Shown: piece after piece, positions 50,306 through 60,495 of the stretch
How the letters are laid out: each line of letters starts with the position of its first letter
Numbering within the stretch: position 1 is the stretch's first letter
Assembly (NCBI GenBank): GCA_004020315.1
Contig: SAQG01000037.1
Location: forward strand, 1 to 64,000
DNA length: 64,000 nucleotides
Direction: 5' to 3'
Source: Mesorhizobium sp.
GTDB lineage: Bacteria; Pseudomonadota; Alphaproteobacteria; Rhizobiales; Rhizobiaceae
Position numbers and translations under genes: made by a program
Notes under the pieces: generated by a model
Told to the model about the DNA's origin: nothing
What the model saw: only the letters and a program-made list of their open reading frames with translations
Databases searched by the model: none

Positions 50306-50596
50306 TCAGTTCTCGGTGGGTTCCGCCGGAACGAGGCCGGACTCCGGCGTTGAAATCGGCGTGGCAGACGGCGCCAGCGTGGTTCGCGGGCATTCGTCCC
50401 GAATCTTTGTCCATGACGTGTTGTTGAGCACCATGTCGCAGCGGGCGAGGTGGCTCCGGCCGGAAAGCGTCAGGCAGGCGACTTGGCCAATCTGGAAAGC
50501 TTTTCCGTTGGCCAGGCATTCAGGATCGGCAAAAGCCGGCGTCGCCGCGAGGGCGAGCGCGGCGGCACATGGGCAAAGCGCAAATCTGATCGTCAT
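50306..50596 (-). CDS. Small exported protein
   Basis: 96 residues from the ATG at 50596. Signal peptide RFALCPCAAALALAATPAFA, mature part with four cysteines (ECLANGKAF, VACLTLSG, LARCDMV, RDECPRTTL) able to form two disulfides, and a Pro/Ser/Thr-rich tail. A secreted or periplasmic protein conserved in mesorhizobia by my memory; function unknown. It lies convergent to exoR and ahead of xthA. Confidence 0.65.
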   Translation of the reverse strand: MTIRFALCPCAAALALAATPAFADPECLANGKAFQIGQVACLTLSGRSHLARCDMVLNNTSWTKIRDECPRTTLAPSATPISTPESGLVPAEPTEN

Positions 50597-50694
50597 CCTG
50601 AACCCCGGCCGAACCCGGATTGCAGCGGAAACCCCGATTGTGGCGATATGACGGTCCGTCAACCGGGAATCCGGCAGTCCGGGCCTCAAAATGA

Positions 50695-51489
50695 TCAGAT
50701 TGGCGCGAAAGCCAGTTGGACGGCCACCGGCACATGGTCGGAGGGTTTTTCCCAGGCGCGCACATGCTTTTCGATCGAGGCCGAGGAAAAGCGGTTGGCG
50801 GCTTCAGGCGAGAGCAGCAAGTGATCGATGCGAATGCCGTTGTTCTTCTGCCAGGCGCCGGCCTGATAATCCCAGAAAGTAAAAATATCCGGCGCGTCGG
50901 TGACCGCGCGCACGGCTTCGGTGAAGCCGAGATTCTTCAGCCGACGGAACGCCTGCCTCGTCTGCGGCTGGAACAGCGCATCGCTCAGCCAGTTCTCCGG
51001 GAATTTCGCGTCAATCGGTTCGGGGATGACATTGTAGTCGCCGGCCAGCACCAGCGCCTCTTCTAGCATGAGCCTTTCCTCGGCCCAGCGCTCCAGCCGC
51101 GCCATCCAGGAAAGCTTGTAGGAAAACTTCTTCTCGTCATCGATCGGGTTGCCATTCGGCAAATAGAGCGAGGCGACGCGCAACGCGCCCTTGTCGGTGG
51201 AGAACACGCCCTCGATGAAACGCGCCTGCTCGTCCGTGTCGTCTCCCGGCAAGCCCCTGATAACCTCGTCGAAGCGCAGCTTCGACAGGATGGCGACGCC
51301 ATTGAAACCCTTTTGGCCATAGGTTTCGACGTTGTAGCCGAGCGCTTCGATCTCGGCGCGCGGAAACTGCTCGTCGACCGTCTTGATCTCCTGCAGGCAG
51401 GCGATATCGGGTGCGCTTTCCGTCAGCCAATGGGTCAAATTGCCGATGCGGGCCCGAACGCCGTTGATGTTCCAGGTGACGATTTTCAT
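50695..51489 (-). CDS. xthA: Exodeoxyribonuclease III
   Basis: 264 residues. Exonuclease-endonuclease-phosphatase fold with MKIVTWNINGVRAR, CLQEIKTVDEQFP (metal-binding Glu), YLPNGNP, VLAGDYNVIPEPIDAK, FTFWDYQAGAW, RIDHLLLS and SDHVPVAV, all catalytic motifs of XthA. It cuts at abasic sites and removes nucleotides 3' to 5' in base-excision repair. Full length. The VOC gene lies 7 bp upstream on the same strand, so both may be co-transcribed. Confidence 0.95.
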   Translation of the reverse strand: MKIVTWNINGVRARIGNLTHWLTESAPDIACLQEIKTVDEQFPRAEIEALGYNVETYGQKGFNGVAILSKLRFDEVIRGLPGDDTDEQARFIEGVFSTDKGALRVASLYLPNGNPIDDEKKFSYKLSWMARLERWAEERLMLEEALVLAGDYNVIPEPIDAKFPENWLSDALFQPQTRQAFRRLKNLGFTEAVRAVTDAPDIFTFWDYQAGAWQKNNGIRIDHLLLSPEAANRFSSASIEKHVRAWEKPSDHVPVAVQLAFAPI

Positions 51490-51496
51490 GACGGCC

Positions 51497-51889
51497 TCAT
51501 TGCTGTTCCGGCGGATGACGTTCGACGAGGCCGATCGTATTGCCTGCCGGATCCTTTAGGAAGGCCATCCATTCGCTTTCCCCGGCCGGCCCGAACAGGC
51601 CCTCGGTATCGCGATGGACGAGCATCGGGGGCGCGGTGAAGGGGACACCGGCGGCTTTTGCCAAGGCATGGAAATCGCCGAGGCCCGATATGTCGAGATA
51701 GACGGTGCCGGCCGGCAGGCCGTCGGTGAACAGCAGCCGCACGTCGCCGGCCATGATGAAGGCGATGCCTGGCGGATCGAAGCGCACGTGCACTGTCATG
51801 CCAAGCACGTCGTGCCAGAACGCCAGCGTTGCATCGAGATCGCGCCCGGCTGAAAGCGCGACCTGACGGACCGCGCCGATGGCAGGCAT
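51497..51889 (-). CDS. Glyoxalase/VOC-family protein
   Basis: 130 residues from the ATG at 51889 (family start MPAIGAVRQVALSAGRDLDA). One VOC module with paired beta-alpha-beta-beta-beta units: ATLAFWHDVLGMTVHVRFD, VRLLFTDGL and SEWMAFLKDPAGNTIGLVE. Metal ligands could be the terminal Glu in GLVE and a His earlier in the domain. VOC proteins act as lyases, dioxygenases or resistance proteins; the substrate cannot be told. Confidence 0.8.
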   Translation of the reverse strand: MPAIGAVRQVALSAGRDLDATLAFWHDVLGMTVHVRFDPPGIAFIMAGDVRLLFTDGLPAGTVYLDISGLGDFHALAKAAGVPFTAPPMLVHRDTEGLFGPAGESEWMAFLKDPAGNTIGLVERHPPEQQ

Positions 51890-51890
51890 T

Positions 51891-52238
51891 CTATATACTG
51901 AAGCTGGTGCCGCAGCCGCACGACGCGACCGCATTCGGGTTCCTGATCTGGAACGACTGGCCCATCAGATCGTCGACGAAATCGATCACCGAGCCGCCCA
52001 TATAGACCAGCGAGAGGTCGTCGATCAGCACGGTGGCGCCGTCCTTCTCGATGGCCACGTCGTCTTCGTTGCGTGTGTCGACCAGGTCGAACTTGTAGGA
52101 GAAGCCGGAACAGCCACCGCCTTCGACCGAAACACGCAGCGCCGTCTTGCCGGCTTCGCCAGATACAATCTTCGCGATCCGCCTGGCGGCGGCGTCGGTC
52201 ATCTCGACTTTCATGGCAGTCTTGGCATCAGCGCCCAT
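51891..52238 (-). CDS. erpA: A-type iron-sulfur cluster carrier (ErpA/IscA-like)
   Basis: 115 residues from the ATG at 52238, preceded by AAGGTGA. The HesB domain has [15 protein letters not shown], the first ligand Cys in [13 protein letters not shown], and the C-terminal CGCGTSFSI with the other two. It accepts iron-sulfur clusters and passes them to apo-enzymes; IlvD upstream is one natural client. Divergent from dgt, with start codons about 75 bp apart. ErpA against IscA/SufA cannot be fully settled; position next to dgt is typical of rhizobial ErpA-like genes. Confidence 0.85.
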   Translation of the reverse strand: MGADAKTAMKVEMTDAAARRIAKIVSGEAGKTALRVSVEGGGCSGFSYKFDLVDTRNEDDVAIEKDGATVLIDDLSLVYMGGSVIDFVDDLMGQSFQIRNPNAVASCGCGTSFSI

Positions 52239-52311
52239 GGGCGTCACCTTGCTTTCGGTTTCACATGATAGGTATGAAGCGCGAGTGGGCAAGTCAACTG
52301 CGGCAGCGGCG

Positions 52312-53526
52312 ATGACAAATGAGTTGGGCGACATCGGATTTGGCTATCGGCCGCGCGCGGCCTATGCCTGCGATCCGGCAAAGTCGCGCGGGCGGCTGTT
52401 CGACGAGGTGGAGAGCCCGACACGCACGCCGTTCCAGCGCGACCGCGACCGCATCATCCATTCGACGGCATTCCGCCGGCTGAAGCACAAGACGCAGGTG
52501 TTCGTCGCGCATGAGGGCGACCATTACCGCACCCGGTTGACGCATTCGATCGAGGTGGCGCAGATAGCGCGCGCCCTGGCGCGGGCACTGCGCGGCGACG
52601 AGGACCTGGCCGAGGCGGTGGCTCTGGTGCACGATTTCGGTCACACGCCCTTCGGCCATACCGGCGAGGACGCGCTGAACGAGAAGATGGCGGCCTGGGG
52701 CGGCTTTGATCACAATGCACAATCGCTGCGCGTGGTGACGCGGTTGGAGAGCCGCTATGCCGAATTCGACGGGCTGAACCTCACTTGGGAGACGCTGGAG
52801 GGGCTGGTCAAGCACAACGGACCGCTGACCGACGCCAGCGGAAAGGGGCTGAGGGGGCCAGTGCCGCAAGCGATCCGCGACTATTCGGAGCTGCACGACC
52901 TCGAACTCGACCGCTTCGCCGGTATCGAGGCGCAGTGCGCGGCGATCGCCGACGATATCGCTTACAACACCCATGACATCGACGACGGCCTGAGGTCAGG
53001 CCTCCTGACGCTGGGAATGCTGGAAAAGGTCTCGCTGCCTGGCTCGATCCTCGAAGGCGTGCGTCAGCGCTATCCGGCGCTGGACGATGTAAGGACAGGG
53101 CACGAGCTGATGCGACGGCAGATCACGATGATGGTCGAGGATGTCATCGTTTCCACCACCGCCAATCTGGCCCGCATCCAGCCGGACAGCGCGGACGCGG
53201 TGCGGGCGGCAGGCGAGACGATGGTGACCTTTTCAGCCGAAATGGCCGCGTTCGAAAAGGAATTGAAGGCCTTTCTCTACAAGCATCTCTACCGGCACAG
53301 CGAGGTCATGCGCGTGCGCAACGAGGCCGAGCAGATCGTCAACGACCTGTTCGAGGTCTATTTCGCCGATCCGCGCGCCATGCCCGATGGCTGGCGCGAA
53401 GGGCTCGACCGGGCCGACGATCGCGTCAAGGCGCGCAGCGTCGCCGATTTCCTGGCCGGGATGACGGATACCTACGCTTTGAAAGAACACCGCCGTTTGT
53501 TTGACCGTACGCCTGAATTAAGCTAG
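52312..53526 (+). CDS. dgt: Deoxyguanosinetriphosphate triphosphohydrolase-like protein
   Basis: 404 residues from the ATG at 52312. HD-domain phosphohydrolase: [40 protein letters not shown], the HD motif [16 protein letters not shown], and [14 protein letters not shown], all metal- and substrate-contacting motifs of the dGTPase family. It splits dNTPs to nucleoside and triphosphate. Gene order erpA (divergent) - dgt - argS is conserved in rhizobia. 72 bp separate it from argS, so both are probably in one transcript. Confidence 0.93.
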   Translation: MTNELGDIGFGYRPRAAYACDPAKSRGRLFDEVESPTRTPFQRDRDRIIHSTAFRRLKHKTQVFVAHEGDHYRTRLTHSIEVAQIARALARALRGDEDLAEAVALVHDFGHTPFGHTGEDALNEKMAAWGGFDHNAQSLRVVTRLESRYAEFDGLNLTWETLEGLVKHNGPLTDASGKGLRGPVPQAIRDYSELHDLELDRFAGIEAQCAAIADDIAYNTHDIDDGLRSGLLTLGMLEKVSLPGSILEGVRQRYPALDDVRTGHELMRRQITMMVEDVIVSTTANLARIQPDSADAVRAAGETMVTFSAEMAAFEKELKAFLYKHLYRHSEVMRVRNEAEQIVNDLFEVYFADPRAMPDGWREGLDRADDRVKARSVADFLAGMTDTYALKEHRRLFDRTPELS

Positions 53527-53598
53527 GCCGAGCTCGATTTTGCCGGCCAATAAGCCGGATCCCTGCAAAGCCGCCAGAGCACACCCAGAGCCAGCCCA

Positions 53599-55356
53599 AT
53601 GAACATCTTCGCCGATTTCAACGCGCGAATCACAAAAGCCGTCGAAGCGCTTGATTTGAAAGACAAAGACGGCGGTTCGCTGGACCTGTCGCGCATCGCC
53701 GTCGAGCCGCCGCGCGACGCCAGCCATGGCGACCTGGCGACCAATGCGGCAATGGTGCTGGCCAAGCCGACCGGCCAGAATCCACGCGCACTGGCTGAAA
53801 GGCTGGCGCAAGCGCTGCGCGCCGACCCCGACATCGCCGCTGCAGACGTTGCCGGTCCGGGCTTCGTCAATCTCAGGCTCAAAGACGCCTTCTGGCAGGT
53901 GCACCTGACTGCGCTGCTCGGCGAAGGCCGCAATTACGGCCGTTCAACCGTCGGCGGCGGCAAGAAGGCCAATGTCGAATATGTCTCGGCCAACCCCACC
54001 GGACCGATGCATGTCGGCCATTGCCGTGGCGCCGTGGTGGGTGATGCGCTCGCCAATCTGATGGCCTTCGCCGGTTATGACGTGACCAAGGAATATGTCA
54101 TTAACGACGCTGGTTCGCAGATCGACGTGCTCGGCCGCTCTGCCATGCTGCGTTACCGCGAGGCGCTCGGCGACGACATCGGCGAGATTCCTGCCGGGCT
54201 TTATCCGGGCGATTATCTCGTGCCGGTTGGCCAGGCGTTGGCCAGCGAATTCGGCCGCTCTTTGCTGCAGATGGCCGACGAGGAGGCGCTTGCCATCGTC
54301 AAGGATAGGACGATCGATGCGATGATGGCGATGATCCGTGAGGATCTGGCGCTGCTCAATGTGCATCACGACGTCTTTTTCTCGGAGCGCACTCTGCACG
54401 CCGACAACGCCCGGAAAATCCGCTCGGCGATCAACGACCTGACGCTCAAGGGCCATATCTACAAGGGCAAGCTGCCGCCGCCCAAGGGCGAGAAGCCGGA
54501 CGACTGGGAGGATCGCGAGCAGACGCTGTTTCGCTCGACAGCGGTCGGCGACGACATGGACCGGGCGCTGGTCAAGTCGGACGGCACTTTCACCTATTTC
54601 GCCGCGGACGTCGCCTATTTGAAGGACAAGGTCGATCGCGGTTTCGTCGAGCTGATCTATGTGCTTGGCGCCGATCATGGCGGCTATGTGAAGCGCCTGG
54701 AAGCGCTCGCCCGGGCGATTTCCGGCGACGAGGTGAAGCTTACCGTGCTGCTTTGCCAGCTGGTGAGGCTTTTTCGCGAGGGCGAACCGGTGCGCATGTC
54801 GAAGCGGTCGGGCGATTTCGTGACGCTGCGCGAAGTGGTGGAGGAGGTCGGCCGCGATCCGATCCGCTTCATGATGCTCTACCGCAAGAACGATGCGCCG
54901 CTCGATTTCGACTTCGCCAAGGTGACCGAGCAGTCGAAGGACAATCCGGTGTTCTACGTACAGTACGCCTCGGCGCGCTGCCATTCGGTGTTCCGGCAAG
55001 CAAGCGAACAGTTGGGCGAAGCCAATTTCGACCGCAACCGGCTGGCCGCCGCCACCGCTTCGCTGACCGACGAAGGCGAGATCGGCCTGATCAGGAAGCT
55101 TGCGGAATATCCGCGGCTGATTGAATCCGCGGCACTTGCGCTCGAGCCGCACCGGCTGGCATTCTACCTCTACGATCTCGCCTCCAGCTTCCACGGACAT
55201 TGGAACCGCGGCACCGAGAATCCCGACTTACGTTTTGTTAAGGTTAACGACCGACAATTGACGCATGCCAGACTAGGGCTGGTGCAGGCTGTTTCGGACG
55301 TTTTGACGTCCGGCCTGACGCTGATCGGAGCCGATGCGCCCACCGAAATGCGTTAG
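53599..55356 (+). CDS. argS: Arginyl-tRNA synthetase
   Basis: 585 residues. N-terminal Add1 domain ([15 protein letters not shown]-type segment reads [20 protein letters not shown]), class I HVGH motif in [18 protein letters not shown], core Rossmann fold with [25 protein letters not shown] replaced by RMSKRSG as normal in ArgRS, and C-terminal DALR anticodon-binding domain ([15 protein letters not shown]). Full length and intact. Confidence 0.97.
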   Translation: MNIFADFNARITKAVEALDLKDKDGGSLDLSRIAVEPPRDASHGDLATNAAMVLAKPTGQNPRALAERLAQALRADPDIAAADVAGPGFVNLRLKDAFWQVHLTALLGEGRNYGRSTVGGGKKANVEYVSANPTGPMHVGHCRGAVVGDALANLMAFAGYDVTKEYVINDAGSQIDVLGRSAMLRYREALGDDIGEIPAGLYPGDYLVPVGQALASEFGRSLLQMADEEALAIVKDRTIDAMMAMIREDLALLNVHHDVFFSERTLHADNARKIRSAINDLTLKGHIYKGKLPPPKGEKPDDWEDREQTLFRSTAVGDDMDRALVKSDGTFTYFAADVAYLKDKVDRGFVELIYVLGADHGGYVKRLEALARAISGDEVKLTVLLCQLVRLFREGEPVRMSKRSGDFVTLREVVEEVGRDPIRFMMLYRKNDAPLDFDFAKVTEQSKDNPVFYVQYASARCHSVFRQASEQLGEANFDRNRLAAATASLTDEGEIGLIRKLAEYPRLIESAALALEPHRLAFYLYDLASSFHGHWNRGTENPDLRFVKVNDRQLTHARLGLVQAVSDVLTSGLTLIGADAPTEMR

Positions 55357-55459
55357 GTTTGACTAAAAAACCTGTCACCTTTTGCCCACATTGCGCTGGT
55401 AAGGGCCAACCCTACGCGACGTCCATGGCGTCCGAATGAGTGCGAGTTCGGGAACAATA

Positions 55460-58400
55460 ATGGCAGACAGAACCCAGCTGAGAGCAGCCGATATCGCTGA
55501 CGATGATCCGTTCGCGGAACTGACCAGGATCATGGGGTTCGACCCGCGTCAGCCGGTCAAGCCGCAGGGCCAGCCGAAGGCGGCTCCCGCCAGCCAGCAG
55601 GCGGACGAGGGCGATTTCGACATCGACCTCGAGAAGGAGTTGATGGGCGAATTCGGCGCCGACGACAATGACCGCGCAACCGAGGTTCGCGAGCCGGCTT
55701 TCGAAGCGGCTGCCACTGACGCGGTGGACGACGAGCTTGCCGCCTCGCTCGAACAGGATCTCCTGCTGGACGACGATGCGGCGGACGATACCGCCCATGC
55801 CGTTGCTGCCGACAATGTGCGCTCTGGCATTGCCGAAGCATCCACGCCGGCTGTTGAAGCGGCTTTCGATGACGATTTCGAGGATGCGCTCGCCAGTTCG
55901 CTCGAAGACGTGTCGCCATTCGAAGACGATTTGCCGGTGAACGACAGGCTTGGGAACGACGAGCTTGCCGCGTCGCTCGAACAGGATTTCCGGCTGGACG
56001 ACGATACGGCGGACGAAACTGCCTATGCCGTTGCCGCCGACGAGGCGCGTTCTGGTGTTGCCGAAGGATCCGCGCCGGCTGTTGAAGCGGCGTTCGATGA
56101 CGATTTCGACGATGCGCTCGCCAGTTCGCTCGAAGACGTGTCGCCGTTCGAAGACGATTTATCGGTGAACGGCGAGCTTGGGGACGACGGGCTCGCCGCG
56201 TCGCTCGAACAGGATTTCCGGCTGGACGACGATGCGACGGACGAGGCCGAACAGATTACCGCCGCCGACATATCCGCGCCGGCCGCCGAACCCGCGTTCG
56301 ACGATGAATTCGACAACGCAGTCGCAAGCTCGCTCGAAGACGAGCTGATGCTCGACGAGCACGTGCCGGTGGAGCAGGCTGCCGAAGCCGAAGCCGCCGA
56401 CATCTCCGCGCCGGCCGCCGGACCCGCCTTCGACGATGAGTTCGACAACGCCGTCGCAAGCTCGCTCGAAGACGAGCTGATGCTCGACGAGCATGAGCCG
56501 ATGGAGCAGGCCGCTGCTGAAGCTCCTGCTGCGCCTGTTCGGGCCGTTTCGGATGAGTCCAATGAGGACTTTGCCGGCCACGACACCATGGCCGATGTCG
56601 ACATGGATTTCGATGTTCGCACGGCTGAACCGGTCGAAATCGACGAGCCAGAAATTGACGAACCGGAGGCTGTCGCCGCCAAGCACGAGCCTTCCGCCGC
56701 GACCCCGGAAGATGCGTTCGACGACGATTTCGATCTGAGCTTCGACGACGCGCTTGCCGAGGCAGCCGAGGAGCCGGTTATGCAGGCCTCCGGCGTTGCA
56801 GCCCAACCGACGGTGCCCGCCGCCGTGGCCCAGCCGACAGCGCCAACCCCTGTCGCTGAGGAGCGGAGCCTCGAAGACGAACTGAATGCGCTGTTGGGCA
56901 CCATGAGCACACGGGCTGCCCCCGTGGCGGCGTCCGCGGCCAACGAACCCGCCATGGTTCAGCAGCCTGTAGCCGCGGCTGGAAAAGCTGTCGACAAGCC
57001 AGTGGATCCCATCGACGAACTGGACTGGAGCCTTGACGAGCAAGACCTTTCGGAGTCGCCGAATGATGACGCGGTTCAGGCCGCCGACGCCGATCTCGAC
57101 ACGGTTCTCCTCGATGGGCTCGAGGGCCAGGACTTCGGCGCTGAAGATGCCGCCGGGCCGGCCGATGTCGATTTCGACGATGATGCATTGCACACCGCCT
57201 TTGCCAAGGACATCGGTCTGGATCATGGCGACGGCGATGACGTTGCGGCCGCCGCTCCCCAGCAGGATCCGGATGATTCGCTCAGCTGGATGGCGGCAAG
57301 CTCCGCCGCGCCGGCGCCGGCCCGCTCGTGGAGCCGCGTAACGCCGGTCGCACAGTCGCAGCCTGCCTTTGCGGCCCAGCCGACGGCTTCGGCGAGGACC
57401 ACGGAAGTGGCCTCGGTGAAGACCACGGAAGCGACACCGCCAATGGCTGCGGCACCGTCCTATCAGGATGAGCCGGCCGAAGACGATGCCACCAATGCGG
57501 CATCTGCGCCGGCGCAAAGCGACCAGCCCTCTGCATATGACGAGATGCCCGATGTCGAGACGGTCGATGTGCCCGAGCGCGTCGTGGCGCTGGCGGACGA
57601 CCTCGATATTCCGGAACTCGACTTCCATGAAGACGAACCGGCGGCGCCTGCCTATGACGATCTCGACGCCGAGTTCGCCAGCCTTCTCACGGAAATGAAT
57701 GCCGTTGACGTCGCTGCCGCCCCGGCGCGCAGCGCGGCGTATGACGACGAATCCTACAATTCCGGATTCCAGCCAGGGGCCGGATTCCAGCCAGGCTATG
57801 AGCCCGACCGCGTTGAAACGCGGACTTATGCGGCGAGACCAGCAGAAACGCCCGTCGGTGCGTCTTATGCCGATGCCGCCAGCGGCTTCGATCTGGGCGA
57901 CTTGCCCAGCGGCCGGCCGGTTTCGCAGCCCGACGACTTTGGCTTGGACGAACTCGACTACGACCCCGAGCTGGATGAGGCCATGTCGGTTCCAGGCCTG
58001 GCCGAGCAGGAGCCCGCGAGGCCCCGGAGCCGCGGCCTGCTGGTCGCCGCAGTCGTCGGCGCCGTGGCGCTCGCCGGCGGTCTCGGCGCCTTCGCGCTGT
58101 CTTTCGGCGGCAACGGCGGCATCGATGCGCCGGTCATCGTCAAAGCGGACAACGCGCCGATCAAGGTCAGGCCGGAAAATCCGGGCGGCACCGTCGTGCC
58201 GAACCAGGACAACAAGGTCTACGACGCCGTGGCCAAGGGCGGCGCGAGGCCTGCCGAACCGGTCCAGGAAAAACTGGTCACCAACAACGAAGAGCCGGTG
58301 GACGTGGCGGCCAAGGAGCCGCCGCAGAACCGTGTGGTCGATCTTTCGCCCGACGACATCGACACGGCTGAAGCCGCCGATGCGGCCGGCGACACGCAAG

Positions 58401-59227
58401 CGGCCGGCGGCACGCAAGTGGCGGCCGGAAATGCCGACATCGCCGCCGCGCCGACGCCCAAGTCCGAGGATCGTATCGCCCAGGTTCTGCAAGAGGCGGA
58501 CCAGGGCATCGACCCCGATGTCGTCGCCGTTGCGCCGCGCAAGGTGAGAACCATGGTGGTCAAGCCGGATGGTTCACTGGTTGCGCGTGAGGATCCGACG
58601 CCTGCGGCATCGCAGGTGGCTGCCGTTGAGCCTGTCGATCCGGCGCCGCAGCATGTGGCCCCGGCGGGCCAGGCCGACGTCGCGGCGCAGACCGGTACGG
58701 TACCGCCTGTTGCCGATCAGGCAAGTGGCGACCTGTTAGGCGGCGACCCGGTGGGCGGCGACCAGGCCGAAACCGCCAAGCTGGAAGCAGCCAAGCCGGA
58801 TTTAGTCAATCCGGCAGCCGCGCCCGAGGTTGAGGCTGAGGCCCAAACCACACAGCCTGCCAATACGCCGGCCACGGTCCCGGTGGCGCCGCAGCGTCCG
58901 TCCGACCAGCCGGTCGACGTCGTCGGCGAGGTCAAGCCCGACCAGGTGGCGTCCATCAGTCCGGCGGCGGCCTCGACCGGCGGTGGCTCGTGGTCGATGC
59001 AGATCGCCTCGCAGCCGACTGTCGAAAGCGCCCAATCGACTTATCAGGATCTGCAGCGCCGCTACGGCAGCGTGCTATCCGGCCACACCGCCAACATCGT
59101 CAAGGCCGAGATCGCCGGCAAGGGAACGTTCTATCGTGTCCGCGTCCCGGCGAAGTCGCGCAACGACGCGATCAACCTGTGCACCAATTATAAGGCTGCC
59201 GGCGGCAACTGTTTCGTGTCGCGGTAA
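55460..59227 (+). CDS. Large acidic SPOR-domain protein
   Basis: 1255 residues from the ATG at 55460; an ATG at 55436 is also in frame. The N-terminal about 850 residues are cytoplasmic, very acidic and repeat-rich (LAASLEQDFRLDDD, AFDDDFEDALASSLEDVSPF), with a Pro/Ala-rich rest. One membrane helix (about 856-880, RGLLVAAVVGAVALAGGLGA) leads to a periplasmic disordered part and a C-terminal SPOR domain (about 1173-1255: GSWSMQIASQPTVESAQSTY, FYRVRVPAKSRNDAINLC). SPOR domains bind denuded peptidoglycan at the division site. Conserved between argS and nagZ in rhizobia, in keeping with a cell-wall role. The acidic part varies much in length between species, as repeats expand. Confidence 0.9.
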   Translation: MADRTQLRAADIADDDPFAELTRIMGFDPRQPVKPQGQPKAAPASQQADEGDFDIDLEKELMGEFGADDNDRATEVREPAFEAAATDAVDDELAASLEQDLLLDDDAADDTAHAVAADNVRSGIAEASTPAVEAAFDDDFEDALASSLEDVSPFEDDLPVNDRLGNDELAASLEQDFRLDDDTADETAYAVAADEARSGVAEGSAPAVEAAFDDDFDDALASSLEDVSPFEDDLSVNGELGDDGLAASLEQDFRLDDDATDEAEQITAADISAPAAEPAFDDEFDNAVASSLEDELMLDEHVPVEQAAEAEAADISAPAAGPAFDDEFDNAVASSLEDELMLDEHEPMEQAAAEAPAAPVRAVSDESNEDFAGHDTMADVDMDFDVRTAEPVEIDEPEIDEPEAVAAKHEPSAATPEDAFDDDFDLSFDDALAEAAEEPVMQASGVAAQPTVPAAVAQPTAPTPVAEERSLEDELNALLGTMSTRAAPVAASAANEPAMVQQPVAAAGKAVDKPVDPIDELDWSLDEQDLSESPNDDAVQAADADLDTVLLDGLEGQDFGAEDAAGPADVDFDDDALHTAFAKDIGLDHGDGDDVAAAAPQQDPDDSLSWMAASSAAPAPARSWSRVTPVAQSQPAFAAQPTASARTTEVASVKTTEATPPMAAAPSYQDEPAEDDATNAASAPAQSDQPSAYDEMPDVETVDVPERVVALADDLDIPELDFHEDEPAAPAYDDLDAEFASLLTEMNAVDVAAAPARSAAYDDESYNSGFQPGAGFQPGYEPDRVETRTYAARPAETPVGASYADAASGFDLGDLPSGRPVSQPDDFGLDELDYDPELDEAMSVPGLAEQEPARPRSRGLLVAAVVGAVALAGGLGAFALSFGGNGGIDAPVIVKADNAPIKVRPENPGGTVVPNQDNKVYDAVAKGGARPAEPVQEKLVTNNEEPVDVAAKEPPQNRVVDLSPDDIDTAEAADAAGDTQAAGGTQVAAGNADIAAAPTPKSEDRIAQVLQEADQGIDPDVVAVAPRKVRTMVVKPDGSLVAREDPTPAASQVAAVEPVDPAPQHVAPAGQADVAAQTGTVPPVADQASGDLLGGDPVGGDQAETAKLEAAKPDLVNPAAAPEVEAEAQTTQPANTPATVPVAPQRPSDQPVDVVGEVKPDQVASISPAAASTGGGSWSMQIASQPTVESAQSTYQDLQRRYGSVLSGHTANIVKAEIAGKGTFYRVRVPAKSRNDAINLCTNYKAAGGNCFVSR
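55730..56527 (+). repeat. In-frame tandem repeats in the SPOR-protein gene
   Basis: A 228-bp unit (76 residues) at 55730-55957 and 55958-56185 with a partial third copy from 56186, then a 132-bp unit (44 residues) at 56264-56395 and 56396-56527. All copies keep frame. Each encodes a hydrophobic-in-acidic motif such as ALASSLEDxSPFEDD or AVASSLEDELMLDE, possibly short binding helices. Confidence 0.85.
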
Positions 59228-59250
59228 CCGTTTCGCCCTTGGGCGGAAAG

Positions 59251-59284
59251 AACCGGCGCGGTCACCAGACCGCGCCGGTTTTCT
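59251..59284 (+). terminator. Rho-independent terminator after the SPOR-protein gene
   Basis: AACCGGCGCGGTC (59251-59263) pairs with GACCGCGCCGGTT (59268-59280) around ACCA and is followed by TTCT. Confidence 0.85.
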
Positions 59285-59381
59285 ATGTGGAAGGGAGTTC
59301 TTTGTGTGGAAGGGATTCTGACTCGACCGCATGTCGTTGACGCGATTCCCTTTGTCCGCGTGAAGCTCTAAACTCCTGCCC

Positions 59382-60401
59382 ATGACCGAATCAAAATCCA
59401 TGATCCTTGGCTGCGCCGGGAAATCGCTCACACGCGACGAAATCAATTTTTATCGCAACGAACGCCCGTGGGGTTTCATCCTGTTTGCGCGCAACATCAG
59501 CGAGACCGAGCAGATCCGCGATCTGGTCGCTGCGATGCGCGACTGTGTCGAGCGCCCGGACGCCCCGGTGTTCATCGACCAGGAAGGCGGCCGGGTGCAG
59601 CGCCTGCGGCCGCCGTTGGCGCCGAATTATCCGGCCGGTGGCGCGCTCGGCGCCTTGTGGCGCAACGACCACGATGCCGGCACCCGCGCCGCCTGGCTGA
59701 TGGCTCGGCTGCATGCGTTCGACCTGCTGCGCTACGGAATCACGGCTGATTGCCTGCCGGTGCTCGATGTGCCGATCGAGGGCGCCAGCGATGTAATCGG
59801 CGCGCGCGCCTATGGCAAGGAGCCTCGTGCCGTCATCGAACTCGGCCGCGCCGCGGCGGAGGGCCTGATGTCGGGAGGCGTGCTGCCGGTGATGAAGCAT
59901 ATTCCCGGGCATGGACGGGCCTTTGCCGACACGCATTTCGAACTGCCGACCGTCGATGCCTCGATAAGCGACTTGCAGCGGCATGATTTCGCTCCGTTCA
60001 GAGAGCTAAATCATTTGCCAATGGCGATGACGGCGCATGTCGTCTACAGCGCGATCGACCCGAAGAACCCGGCCACGACGTCCGGCAAGGTCATCGACGA
60101 GATCATCCGCGGCGAAATCGGCTTCGACGGGCTGCTGATGAGCGACGACACCTCGATGAAGGCACTTTCTGGGGATTTCCCGACAAAGGCGGCCGCGATC
60201 CTTGCGGCGGGCTGCGATCTGGTCCTTCACTGCAACGGCGTTTTCGAGGAGATGGCCGGCATTGCGTCGCGCACAACGGGGCTTGAAGGCACGTCGCTGC
60301 AACGCGCGCAACGGGCACTGACCTATATCAAGAACCGCGATCGGGCTGATGAAGCCGAGATACGCGCCGAATTCGCCACCTATTTCGATGCGGTGGCCTA
60401 G
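59382..60401 (+). CDS. nagZ: Beta-N-acetylhexosaminidase
   Basis: 339 residues, GH3 family. VFIDQEGGRVQRL, the flexible loop motif KHIPGHGRAFADTHFELP with catalytic His, and the nucleophile Asp in LLMSDDTSMKAL are complete. NagZ removes GlcNAc from anhydro-muropeptides in the cytoplasm during peptidoglycan recycling, and can also influence AmpC induction. Sits between the SPOR-protein gene and scpA as in other rhizobia. Confidence 0.94.
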   Translation: MTESKSMILGCAGKSLTRDEINFYRNERPWGFILFARNISETEQIRDLVAAMRDCVERPDAPVFIDQEGGRVQRLRPPLAPNYPAGGALGALWRNDHDAGTRAAWLMARLHAFDLLRYGITADCLPVLDVPIEGASDVIGARAYGKEPRAVIELGRAAAEGLMSGGVLPVMKHIPGHGRAFADTHFELPTVDASISDLQRHDFAPFRELNHLPMAMTAHVVYSAIDPKNPATTSGKVIDEIIRGEIGFDGLLMSDDTSMKALSGDFPTKAAAILAAGCDLVLHCNGVFEEMAGIASRTTGLEGTSLQRAQRALTYIKNRDRADEAEIRAEFATYFDAVA

Positions 60402-60425
60402 ACCATGAACCGAAGGTCACCGTAG

Positions 60426-60450
60426 CAAAAAGCGGGAGCCGATTTTTCGG
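60426..60450 (+). repeat. Rhizobial intergenic palindromic repeat, copy 2
   Basis: CAAAAAGCGGGAGCCGATTT-TTCGG between nagZ and scpA; same family as 45839-45863, inverted in orientation. Confidence 0.65.
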
Positions 60451-60495
60451 AACAGATCATGGTCAAACAAGAAGATAGAAGGAAAGCGACAGGAA

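Noticed and set aside
56159-58492. A 777-codon open frame on the minus strand opposite the SPOR-protein gene
   Set aside because: It comes from the repetitive, GC-rich Asp/Ala/Glu codons of the true gene; it is low-complexity and has no domain, while the plus strand has a membrane helix and SPOR domain.
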